Source: Pedobacter hiemivivus
Lineage (GTDB): Bacteria > Bacteroidota > Bacteroidia > Sphingobacteriales > Sphingobacteriaceae
NCBI RefSeq assembly: GCF_004331685.1
Contig: NZ_SJSM01000004.1
Coordinates: 62,001-126,000, forward strand
DNA: 64,000 bases
Reading direction: 5' to 3'
Shown: piece after piece, positions 43,062-51,084 of the stretch
How the letters are laid out: the number at the start of each line of letters is the position of its first letter
Position numbering within the stretch: the stretch's first letter is position 1
The notes under the pieces: generated by a model
The model's input: the letters and a program-made list of their open reading frames with translations, nothing else
Database searches by the model: none
Told to the model about the DNA's origin: nothing
Position numbers and translations under genes: made by a program

Positions 43062-43405
43062 TTAGGAATTTTATCAACTCATGTAAAAATGCGGATTATA
43101 AAGGAATCATTAAAGACCTAGCCAGTGATGTTGTATTTGAGAAAAGGGTAAATTGGCAACCAGTAGAACGACATGAAGGAATTGTGGAACTGGAAGATTA
43201 TATGAAATCGTCCCTTCAGGATATGTGCTCCCAGGATTTTAAGATTAGATCATCTTGGCACTTTGACCCTAATGGAGCTATTACCATCGATATAAAACAC
43301 TATCCGCCGGATGTTGAGGTGCGGCCAGATAGTTTAATGAAGTATCGGCAGCTAGTATTCCGGTTCAAAGCTGGAAAAATAGCAAGTATAACCGAAGAAA
43401 AATAG
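43058..43405 (+). CDS. NTF2/SnoaL-like small protein
   Basis: 115 residues with an alpha+beta layout and features of the NTF2-like fold (ADYKGIIKDLASDVVFEKRV, ITIDIKHYPPDVEVRPDSLMKYRQLVFRFKAGKI). Translationally coupled with the gene before it. The substrate is unknown and the family is inferred from shape only. Confidence 0.5.
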   Translation: MIRNFINSCKNADYKGIIKDLASDVVFEKRVNWQPVERHEGIVELEDYMKSSLQDMCSQDFKIRSSWHFDPNGAITIDIKHYPPDVEVRPDSLMKYRQLVFRFKAGKIASITEEK

Positions 43406-43535
43406 GATCAATCCCAAAAGTTGTGGAGCAGGAGATAAAAATATAGCTCATATACTGATAAAGATATTGATATTGCGGTACTTTACCAACCCTAATTATG
43501 TCGTTGCCAGACATAGTTGCAAAACTAAGTGGGAG

Positions 43536-44948
43536 ATGAAAACTCAAATTGACAAAACTAGGCTAGAATATATCAAGCGTATAAATGACGTCCTTGATTA
43601 CGTTGAAAAAAATCTTGACTCAGCCTTATCACTAGAACATATATCAGAAAGAGGTAACTACTCATCCTTTCATTTTCATAGAATATTTTCTGCGGTAATA
43701 GGTGAAACTTTAAATACTTTCATCAATAGAAAAAGAATAGAGAAAATAGCCTCAATTTTGCTTGTAGGGACTACAGAAAATTTAAATCAGTTGGCCTACC
43801 GGTACGGATTTAACAGCGACAATTCGTTTTCAAGAGCATTCAAAAAATATTATGGAATTAGCCCTACTGATTTTAAATCCAAAGGAAAAGACATTCTTAG
43901 CAAGATTGGAATAGAAGTACTTACCCTGGATAAATACATTTGCAGCATTGATAACGTCAAAAAATGGACTGATATGAATGCTCAAATAGAAGTTAAGAAA
44001 TTGCAGAGGATAAAGCTCGCCGGAATAATGCATATTGGAGAATTTGATAAAATTTCCGAAACTTACAAGAAGTTATTTGGGTGGGCTTCACAAAATGGAT
44101 TGTTAAGTTCGCCAAATTTTAAAGCAGTTACCCTTTACCATGATAATCCCAATGTAACCCCAAACTCAAAAGTTAGGCTAAGCACATGCATAACAATTAA
44201 TGAGGATATTAAGGCGGAAGCCGAGGTAAGACAAATTTTGATTCAAGAGGGTAATTATGCCCTAGGTCATTTTGAAATCACTGCTGATGCTTTTTCGAAT
44301 GCCTGGGAGAGCATGTGTGTTTGGGTAGTAGAAAATGGATTTAGTTTTAGAGATGGTGATTATTTTGAAGTATATCATAATGACCATACTACTCACCCGG
44401 AGCATAAATTCATAGTCGATATTTGTATCCCTGTTAATAACGGCAATGAAAATGAGCCTGATAAAAAACATCTTGGTAAATTGAGCCATTATAAAGAACA
44501 GGTTAGCCAGGGGGAAATACAGGTAGACTATAATTGGTTGATGGGCTATATCAAAACATTAAAAAACCATTTTACAAAAGAGTATTACTCTATTTATAAA
44601 GTAGGAAATATTTATCAAGGCAATATGGATTACTCCTATTTCCCCTTAACCACACACAATTTGCAGAAACAAAAATTGAAGTTTGTTATCATTTTTAACC
44701 ATAAATTGATGCGATTCGAAATTTGTTTGTCGGGTCAAAATAAAACAATCCGAAAAAAATACTGGGACTTTTTCAAAGAAAGTGATTGGGATAAGTATCA
44801 TTTGGTAGAATCAATAGGCGATAGTCTGTCAATTATTGACCATATCCTAGTTAATAAACCTAATTTTGATAATACAGAAACTTTAACCGGAGAAATTGAA
44901 ACTGAGGTCTTAAAGTTTATTAACAATATTAGAGATGTTCTTGAATGA
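43536..44948 (+). CDS. AraC regulator fused to GyrI-like and DUF7000 domains
   Basis: About 470 residues from the ATG at 43536 (MKTQIDKTRLEYIKRINDVLDYVE). Domain order: AraC HTH (1-100, SLEHISERGNYSSFHFHRIFSAVIGETL), GyrI-like/effector domain (about 130-290, AQIEVKKLQRIKLAGIMHIGEF), and DUF7000 (about 310-470, YNWLMGYIKTLKNHFTKEYYSIYKVGNIYQGNMDYSYF). The first two are a common pair; the DUF7000 tail is normally a separate protein. Probably a ligand-sensing regulator. Confidence 0.85.
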   Translation: MKTQIDKTRLEYIKRINDVLDYVEKNLDSALSLEHISERGNYSSFHFHRIFSAVIGETLNTFINRKRIEKIASILLVGTTENLNQLAYRYGFNSDNSFSRAFKKYYGISPTDFKSKGKDILSKIGIEVLTLDKYICSIDNVKKWTDMNAQIEVKKLQRIKLAGIMHIGEFDKISETYKKLFGWASQNGLLSSPNFKAVTLYHDNPNVTPNSKVRLSTCITINEDIKAEAEVRQILIQEGNYALGHFEITADAFSNAWESMCVWVVENGFSFRDGDYFEVYHNDHTTHPEHKFIVDICIPVNNGNENEPDKKHLGKLSHYKEQVSQGEIQVDYNWLMGYIKTLKNHFTKEYYSIYKVGNIYQGNMDYSYFPLTTHNLQKQKLKFVIIFNHKLMRFEICLSGQNKTIRKKYWDFFKESDWDKYHLVESIGDSLSIIDHILVNKPNFDNTETLTGEIETEVLKFINNIRDVLE

Positions 44949-45057
44949 TAAAAGAGCAGCACGCCTATGGTAATGGCTGAGCTTCTTGTACAAGCTAATT
45001 CAATTATATGCTTAACAATGGAAAAACATTCTTGCTCCACAACTTTTGGGATTGAAA

Positions 45058-45080
45058 AACTGACAGTAATAATGTCAGTT
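45058..45080 (+). terminator. Terminator of the AraC-GyrI gene
   Basis: AACTGACA / TGTCAGTT perfect 8-bp stem with 7-nt loop, 110 bp after the stop. Confidence 0.5.
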
Positions 45081-45087
45081 AAAATAA

Positions 45088-45120
45088 AAAACCCTTGCAA
45101 TCTACTGATTACAAGGGTTT
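45088..45120 (-). terminator. Terminator of tRNA-Lys copy 4
   Basis: AAACCCTTGCAATC / GATTACAAGGGTTT stem, one mismatch, 14 nt after the tRNA 3' end on the minus strand. Confidence 0.75.
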
Positions 45121-45133
45121 AATTTTAGTAGCG

Positions 45134-45206
45134 TGATCCCGCTGGGATTCGAACCCAGGACCACTACATTAAAAGTGTAATGCTCTACCAGCTGAGCTAC
45201 GGAATC
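45134..45206 (-). tRNA. tRNA-Lys (anticodon UUU), copy 4
   Basis: 73-nt cloverleaf identical in sequence to copy 1 (G-C last acceptor pair). It lacks the repeated 5' flank of copies 1-3 and has its own promoter. Confidence 0.97.
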
Positions 45207-45255
45207 ATTATTTTTAATTAAATGTAAACTCTAATAGTTTCTTTTTTAATTGATG

Positions 45256-45287
45256 CAAATATAGGACTACGATATATATTGTGCAAA
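45256..45287 (-). promoter_or_regulatory. Promoter of tRNA-Lys copy 4
   Basis: Minus strand TTTG (45287-45284), 20 bp, TATATTTG (45263-45256): full Bacteroidota consensus. Confidence 0.7.
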
Positions 45288-45340
45288 TAATTAATAGAGA
45301 AAACGCGCACTACGCTGGTTTTAAGCCAGATTATTTACAA

Positions 45341-45383
45341 ATGCTCGCTTTTAGAACTTAATTTAGGTCCCAAAAGCGAGCAT
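45341..45383 (-). terminator. Long perfect hairpin after DUF6266
   Basis: ATGCTCGCTTTT / AAAAGCGAGCAT, 12 bp perfect with a 19-nt loop, 20 bp beyond the DUF6266 stop. Confidence 0.6.
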
Positions 45384-45402
45384 ATCCTACAAAAAACAAA
45401 GC

Positions 45403-46032
45403 TTAAAGTACCTTCACAGCACCTAAATATTGGCTGTTGCTTCGTCTTTTTCTGTCTTCAGATACAAAAGCGAGATAAACATGAACTGTTTTTCCTGAGT
45501 AATCGGGACCAATTTCAAATGTCCCTGTCTTCTTGGATCGTTTTACTGCGGCAGTATCAAAACATGCCTTCCCCTTTTCGATATCGTAGGCCACAAACAT
45601 AGCACGATCATCATACACTAATCTTCCTCCATCCCATTCAAAAGTAACCGTACCTGGACTTTCAGACACAGCACTAGCCTTTTCAGACTGATCCATATCT
45701 CCAAAGCTTAGCAATGCTAATTTCGGATCAATATAAAAATCCGGGTTCTCCCCTTTTAAGGCATGCTTAGAATTGTAAGATTTTGCCGCAACAAATCCCT
45801 CATAAGTTTCAGCATAACCTTGAAAACCTACCCTTAAAAACTCAATCAATGGCTGAAGCCATATTTGAGATGTAGCAAACTTTGCTCTGTTCACCAACTC
45901 TTTCTTTGTCGGAGGCGTACTTCGTTCACGTGGTATGCCACGCATAAGGTCCTGCCCTTTTAAATGATAACCGATAACAGTGCCAGACTTTCCTTTAAAG
46001 CCTCCTAGAATACCCTTTTTAATAATCGCCAT
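45403..46032 (-). CDS. DUF6266 family protein
   Basis: 209 residues starting MAIIKKGILGGFKGKSGTVI, the DUF6266 opening, with RSTPPTKKELVNRAKFATSQIWLQPLIEFLRVGF following. The C-terminal half is beta-rich. These proteins occur in multiple copies in Bacteroidota; function unknown. Upstream lies an 11-bp periodic repeat. Confidence 0.88.
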   Translation of the reverse strand: MAIIKKGILGGFKGKSGTVIGYHLKGQDLMRGIPRERSTPPTKKELVNRAKFATSQIWLQPLIEFLRVGFQGYAETYEGFVAAKSYNSKHALKGENPDFYIDPKLALLSFGDMDQSEKASAVSESPGTVTFEWDGGRLVYDDRAMFVAYDIEKGKACFDTAAVKRSKKTGTFEIGPDYSGKTVHVYLAFVSEDRKRRSNSQYLGAVKVL

Positions 46033-46127
46033 AATACAAGTTGTTAAGTAAATAATAAATGAAACAATAATAACAATAACTTTAGTAGAATTAACCTAGG
46101 ATTAAACCAGGACATTACAGGGGAATT

Positions 46128-46182
46128 GTCCCTGTTATCCCCCTGTTAAGTCCCTGTTTTCTCCCTGTTACCTCCTTGTTAA
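46128..46182. repeat. Five-copy 11-bp tandem repeat
   Basis: CCTGTT-type cores begin at 46131, 46142, 46153, 46164 and (as CTTGTT) 46175, an exact 11-bp period. It lies about 100 bp before the DUF6266 start. The rest of the 46033-46378 gap shows no gene. Confidence 0.7.
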
Positions 46183-46378
46183 AATTAGAGAAATCACAGG
46201 GTTTCACAGTTCCCTCAACGGCCCAACTCCGAAATAATTAACTTTTGATTAAAACGTGTCAATTATTAAGCCATTACAATTACCAAATCTTCACGTAAAA
46301 ATGCATAAAACTGTAAAAACAGCGATTCAACGAAATTGAGTCCTACAACTAAGGAAGAAATATTATTTCAAAAATAAA

Positions 46379-46669
46379 TTAAGACGATCTGTCAGAATGA
46401 CCGAGATCTTTCTCGGGACTCACTATGTCCCGTATCAATTGTTTCAATTCCTTAACTTCCGGAAAACGACCTTTCTCTTTCCTGTCAAATACAACAACAT
46501 CATCAATACTGATCACATAGGCCCCTCCTATTTCTGCTGGCTTTAGCAATACGCCATTCAGCTCATCGGTAAAAGTACTCAGCAGTTCTTGCGCCATATA
46601 TGCTGCCCTAAGCATCCAACCACATTTTGGACAGTATTCAATAGTTACAGTAGGTTTCAATGTTTTCAT
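46379..46669 (-). CDS. SelT/SelW/SelH (Rdx) family protein
   Basis: 96 residues. TVTIEYCPKCGWMLRAAYMAQELL is the Rdx thioredoxin-like opening with its CxxC. Cys replaces selenocysteine. The GGAYVISIDDVVVFDRKEKGRFPEVKELKQLIRD end is typical. A redox role is inferred. Confidence 0.9.
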   Translation of the reverse strand: MKTLKPTVTIEYCPKCGWMLRAAYMAQELLSTFTDELNGVLLKPAEIGGAYVISIDDVVVFDRKEKGRFPEVKELKQLIRDIVSPEKDLGHSDRSS

Positions 46670-46759
46670 GTGATGAAATTAAACAATATCATTACAAGTC
46701 CCTAATATATAATCAGATCCAAAATCCTTTATTAGTATTAATTTTTATAAATTAAACCC

Positions 46760-48412
46760 ATGCTATCTAAACAAGACATTTTCGGTTACGAACCCAATCA
46801 GCAGTATAGTACTGCGGTGGCTTATTTTTCTATGGAGTTTGCGGTACACCAGGCGCTAAAAATATATAGTGGCGGATTAGGTTTCCTTGCCGGTTCGCAT
46901 CTAAGAAGTGCCTACGAGTTAAAGCAGAACCTGCTTGGTATAGGAATACTATGGAAATATGGGTATTACGACCAGTCCAGAGATAAGGATATGTTGATGA
47001 AACCTGATTATACAGAAAAACAATATACCTTTCTACAGGACACAGGCATCACCTTTAAAGTCCCTGTTCACGATGCTGAAGTACACGTCCGTGCCTATCT
47101 GTTAAAACCAGAAACATTTGGCACTGCACCTTTATTTTTGCTAAGCACAGATGTACCCGAGAACGACTTCTTATCGCGTACGATAACTCATCGTTTATAC
47201 GATCCTCACGAAACTACGCGCATTGCCCAATCTATCATACTAGGCACTGGCGGAGCGATGCTGTTGGACATTTTAAATATGCCTCCCGACATATACCATA
47301 TGAATGAAGGTCATTCAGTATCCCTTAATTTTTACCTCTACAGCAAGCACAAAAGCCTGGAAGAAATAAAAAAGAGAGTAGTATTTACCACACATACACC
47401 AGAAATGGCCGGCAATGAAGAACATAGGTATAGCTTACTTAAAGAAATGTCCTTCTTTTACCATCTGCAGGAACATGAAGCAAAGTCGATTTTGGGTATG
47501 GATGGCGATAATTTCAGCTATACACTTGCCGCACTTAAATTCGCCAGAAAAGCCAATGGGGTATCAGCCCTACATGGTAAAGTGGCCCGGGACATGTGGA
47601 GCCATAACTCAGGTATATGTGAAATCACCTCTATCACCAATGCTCAAAACCAGAAATATTGGGAAGATCCTACAATAGGTAAAGCTATAAAGCTCGGTAA
47701 TGATCAGGAGATTATGCTTCGCAAAAAAGAAATGAAGGCCGATTTATTTAAAGTTGTGGCTAATCAATGTGGCAAGCTTTTTAATCCAGATGTGCTGACC
47801 ATTGTCTGGGCAAGACGATTTGCAGGCTATAAAAGAGCAGATCTGGTGATGCAGGATTGGAACAGGTTCCTAAATTTGATTAACAATGAAGCATTTCCGG
47901 TTCAAATCATTTGGGCAGGAAAACCTTATCCAGAAGATTTTGGGGCGATCGGCCTATTTAATTCCATCATCAATCGTGCACTACCGCTAAAAAACTGTGC
48001 AGTCCTTACCGGATATGAGCTAGAGTTATCAGCCTTATTAAAAAGAGGTTCCGACGTTTGGCTAAACAATCCAAGGATGTACAGAGAGGCTTCTGGCACC
48101 AGTGGTATGACAGCAGCCATGAATGGTAGCATTAACCTTTCCTTGCCTGATGGCTGGGTACCAGAATTTGCTAAAGACAATATAAATAGCTTCCTAATTC
48201 AACCAGCAGCAGATGGATTACCAGATCAGGAACAAGACAACCAGGAAAATACCAACCTCATGAATGTATTAGAACGCAGAGTACTGCCAACCTACTATAA
48301 CGACCAGAAGCAATGGTTAAGCCTGGTAAAAAAAGCAGCCATGGATGTGGTACCAGCTTTTGAAGCTAGCAGAATGGCCAACGAATATTATGAAAAAATG
48401 TATAAAGCATAA
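46760..48412 (+). CDS. Alpha-glucan phosphorylase-family protein (GT35-like)
   Basis: 550 residues. The family is recognisable in VAYFSMEFAVHQALKIYSGGLGFLAG, HMNEGHSVSL, FTTHTP and KMSRRFAGYK-like WARRFAGYKRADL. The loop that normally carries the PLP lysine (EASGTSGMK) reads EASGTSGMT here, with Thr at residue 451 (codon ACA at 48110). Without that lysine, PLP could not be bound in the usual way. The protein is of the short alpha-glucan phosphorylase type rather than full-length GlgP. A terminator hairpin follows. Confidence 0.82.
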   Translation: MLSKQDIFGYEPNQQYSTAVAYFSMEFAVHQALKIYSGGLGFLAGSHLRSAYELKQNLLGIGILWKYGYYDQSRDKDMLMKPDYTEKQYTFLQDTGITFKVPVHDAEVHVRAYLLKPETFGTAPLFLLSTDVPENDFLSRTITHRLYDPHETTRIAQSIILGTGGAMLLDILNMPPDIYHMNEGHSVSLNFYLYSKHKSLEEIKKRVVFTTHTPEMAGNEEHRYSLLKEMSFFYHLQEHEAKSILGMDGDNFSYTLAALKFARKANGVSALHGKVARDMWSHNSGICEITSITNAQNQKYWEDPTIGKAIKLGNDQEIMLRKKEMKADLFKVVANQCGKLFNPDVLTIVWARRFAGYKRADLVMQDWNRFLNLINNEAFPVQIIWAGKPYPEDFGAIGLFNSIINRALPLKNCAVLTGYELELSALLKRGSDVWLNNPRMYREASGTSGMTAAMNGSINLSLPDGWVPEFAKDNINSFLIQPAADGLPDQEQDNQENTNLMNVLERRVLPTYYNDQKQWLSLVKKAAMDVVPAFEASRMANEYYEKMYKA

Positions 48413-48419
48413 CAAAAAA

Positions 48420-48448
48420 AAGAGCTGCCCGTATGGGGCAGCTTCTTT
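48420..48448. terminator. Bidirectional terminator
   Basis: AGCTGCCC / GGGGCAGCT stem with A- and T-rich flanks between convergent genes. Confidence 0.85.
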
Positions 48449-48473
48449 CCAAAACACTTAAACTGAAAAATTC

Positions 48474-48908
48474 TTATTTGCTTTTAGCTTTCAACAGCTT
48501 CACCTCATTCTTTAATAGCTCTATTTCGGCCTGTTGCTCTTTAATTGCAGCTACCAATACAGGAATCAAATCCGCTGTCTGTACTTCGTTGTATTTGGCA
48601 ACTTTTGAGTTGTTTTTACCAGACTCGTAAACTTTTGAAGCCTCATAGACCATTGCTGGAAATTCTGGCTGTACATTGCTGGCCAAAAAACCGTACTGCT
48701 CACCTGCAGGAAGTTTAAGATGCTTATACTTATTTACATCGTATTTGAAGGTAACAGGCTCCAGGTTTTTTAAATGCTGTGTTGAATTAGAAATCTTCCC
48801 AACACTTACCTTAAGTTCTTGTTCGTCAATTTTTTGAGCACTTACAGTTAAAGTACTTGCGCTTAGTAAAAGGGCCATAAAAGCTCCTTTGAATATTAGA
48901 TATTTCAT
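48474..48908 (-). CDS. Secreted endosialidase-chaperone (S74)-like protein
   Basis: 144 residues with a signal peptide (FMALLLSASTLTVSAQ). YGFLASNVQPEFPAMV, YNEVQTADLIPVLVAAIKEQQAEIELLKNEV is the intramolecular chaperone of tail-fibre/S74 type, ending in a coiled coil. Here it stands alone as a small secreted protein. Confidence 0.85.
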   Translation of the reverse strand: MKYLIFKGAFMALLLSASTLTVSAQKIDEQELKVSVGKISNSTQHLKNLEPVTFKYDVNKYKHLKLPAGEQYGFLASNVQPEFPAMVYEASKVYESGKNNSKVAKYNEVQTADLIPVLVAAIKEQQAEIELLKNEVKLLKAKSK

Positions 48909-48978
48909 AAAATTAAATTATTGTATAAATGCTTGAATACGGGTTGATCAATACAACCCAAAAGATAGAATGTGCGTA

Positions 48979-49284
48979 CTACAAGCCGTTGGGAGGCGGG
49001 TACGGCAAGGAAATGTAAGGGGCGCTAATATTGGCGACACCAGAAAGAACCAATTTTTTGGAAAGCAAAAGGAAAAATAGGCTGGAAATTGGATGAGATA
49101 TGTAATCTTCGTCCATAATCTCCAACTGCTTGCATTCTTTTTCAAGGTCGGGGACCTCATCAGTTTCTTGTTCTGCATGACACACAGATAAGAGTTGCTG
49201 ATGTTTGTCTATAGCAAATAACGAGGTACTTTTTACCAGTAAAAATGAAAGTAAAATAAATATGCCCGTTAATCGTCTAAACAT
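48979..49284 (-). CDS. Small exported hypothetical protein
   Basis: 101 residues with a signal peptide (GIFILLSFLLVKSTSLFA) and a second hydrophobic stretch (ISSLFFLLLSKKLVLSGV). It is rich in Glu in between (CHAEQETDEVPDLEKECKQLE). No family recognised. Confidence 0.55.
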   Translation of the reverse strand: MFRRLTGIFILLSFLLVKSTSLFAIDKHQQLLSVCHAEQETDEVPDLEKECKQLEIMDEDYISHPISSLFFLLLSKKLVLSGVANISAPYISLPYPPPNGL

Positions 49285-49348
49285 AAGTAGCTGAATCGTA
49301 TAACCTTGTAATCGCTATTTTTTACAAAGATAAGAATCTTAACTATTT

Positions 49349-50329
49349 TTATTTGCCAACAGGCTTCATATTTTTGTAAATAAAGTTATGAATAGAATTT
49401 GTGGTCGTTTTTAAATCAACAGTCAGGTACCAGATGTTGTTGATCCTTTTCCCCACACTTTGCCCATCTAGTGGAAACCTTGCCTGATCAATTACTTTAT
49501 TTTCTGAGTTCAAAACGCTACCAGCAAACCTCATAAGTGTCATATTGGCCATGCTGGTTTCTAAGTTCGGCAAGATCTGTGATGCAAAAACTGGAAACAC
49601 TTCTTGTCCGGAGCTTTTTAATTTACTAAACAAAGCAACCAGGACAGTCCTTTGTCTTTCGGTCCGTTCGTAATCACCATTCCCTACTCCCCTAATCCTT
49701 GTATAGGCTACGGCTTGTCTTCCTGTTAATTTCTGCAAACCCGCATTGTTTACATGTACGGCTGGTATTTTATCATAAATAGCCACTTCATTCAGGTAAT
49801 TATTTAAGTATGGGAGTTCGGGATCTTTTACATTTACATTCACTCCACCCAATGCGTCGACAATCTTTGCCGCGCTATAAAAGTCAACGTTCATATAATC
49901 TTTAATATCCAGATCAAAATTCTGGTTGATGGTTTTTATAGCCAACTGAGGGCCGCCAAATGCATATGCAGCATTGATTTTATCCATACCATGACCCTCA
50001 ATATTCACGTAGGTATCCCGCATAATTGAGGACATTTTAATCTTTCCGGTTTGTTGATCAATAGAAATCACCATGATCACATCGGAATTTGCCCGGTCAT
50101 CATCCTTACGCCTGTCGACTGCAAAAAGGGCGATATTAAAAGGGGGATTCGCCATTGCTTTTACTCTATCCCTTGTTTTTTGCGATATACCCAAAGCTTC
50201 CGGCGTTCTATTTAATTGAACAGCAACCCGTTTTATATTAACTGGAGACGCAGCTACAGCAGTACTGTCCTGCGCATTAACATGGTATGACACTACCATA
50301 AGTATAAAGCCGAACCAGAGATTTTTCAT
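49349..50329 (-). CDS. LCP (LytR-CpsA-Psr) family protein
   Basis: 326 residues with a signal peptide. LCP elements: NIALFAVDRRKDDDRANSDVIMVISI, KMSSIMRDTYVNI, KINAAYAFGGPQLAIKTINQN, YRVGNGDYERTERQR-like GVGNGDYERTERQR. LCP enzymes transfer glycopolymers to cell-wall or surface acceptors in Gram-positives; their role in Bacteroidota is unclear. No polysaccharide genes are next to it. Confidence 0.88.
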   Translation of the reverse strand: MKNLWFGFILMVVSYHVNAQDSTAVAASPVNIKRVAVQLNRTPEALGISQKTRDRVKAMANPPFNIALFAVDRRKDDDRANSDVIMVISIDQQTGKIKMSSIMRDTYVNIEGHGMDKINAAYAFGGPQLAIKTINQNFDLDIKDYMNVDFYSAAKIVDALGGVNVNVKDPELPYLNNYLNEVAIYDKIPAVHVNNAGLQKLTGRQAVAYTRIRGVGNGDYERTERQRTVLVALFSKLKSSGQEVFPVFASQILPNLETSMANMTLMRFAGSVLNSENKVIDQARFPLDGQSVGKRINNIWYLTVDLKTTTNSIHNFIYKNMKPVGK

Positions 50330-50503
50330 TGTTTAAATGTTTTGTTAATAGTTTAGATTACAAAATAATATGCAATATCCCTGCCGCTGTTTTTTTAAGC
50401 TAAGCGAAAAAATGAATTTGGAGATTTGTCTAAAATTTAATCATCTTTATATAGGCAAACTTGCAATTGATTGAACTGCTCATTAAAAACCAAACTATAT
50501 ATT

Positions 50504-51043
50504 ATGAAAATTTTAAAAGGACTATTATTCTTAGTTGTTGGGATTGTAATTCTGGCACTGCTTGTCGCACTTTTTGTTAAAAAGGATTATGCCGTAGAGC
50601 GGGAAGTTACCATCAACAAGCCTGTAGCTGTGGTATTTGATTATATCAAACACATTAAAAATCAAGATCAGTATAGTGTTTGGAATCGTCTGGATCCGGC
50701 TTCAAAAAAGACCTATACAGGTACAGATGGTACTGTTGGCTTTATCTCGGGCTGGGAAAGCACCAATAAAAATGTGGGTAAAGGTGAGCAGGAAATTACC
50801 AGTATAACTGAGGGGGACCGGATTGATATGAAACTTCGCTTTAAAGAACCTTTTGAAGCTGAGGATGAGGCTTATATGGCTACTGAATCTATGGGAGAAA
50901 ACCAAACGAAGGTGAAATGGGGTTTTAAAGGCAGAATGGCTTATCCAATGAATCTCATGTTACTCTTTATGGATATGGAAGGAATGTTAGGTAAAGATTT
51001 ACAGGGTGGTCTAGATACTTTAAAAACCACATTAGAAAAATAA
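50504..51043 (+). CDS. SRPBCC family protein with membrane anchor
   Basis: 179 residues from the ATG at 50504 (MKILKGLLFLVVGIVILALLVALFV, one membrane helix). The rest is a START/polyketide-cyclase-like fold (YAVEREVTINKPVAVVFDYIKHIKNQDQYSVWN, GRMAYPMNLMLLF). A strong hairpin follows. Confidence 0.87.
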   Translation: MKILKGLLFLVVGIVILALLVALFVKKDYAVEREVTINKPVAVVFDYIKHIKNQDQYSVWNRLDPASKKTYTGTDGTVGFISGWESTNKNVGKGEQEITSITEGDRIDMKLRFKEPFEAEDEAYMATESMGENQTKVKWGFKGRMAYPMNLMLLFMDMEGMLGKDLQGGLDTLKTTLEK

Positions 51044-51053
51044 AAATCAAATA

Positions 51054-51081
51054 AAAATGGCCGGTAATACCGGCCATTTTT
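51054..51081. terminator. Strong bidirectional terminator
   Basis: AAAATGGCCGG / CCGGCCATTTT perfect stem, loop TAATA, T-run, between convergent genes. Confidence 0.9.
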
Positions 51082-51084
51082 GTA

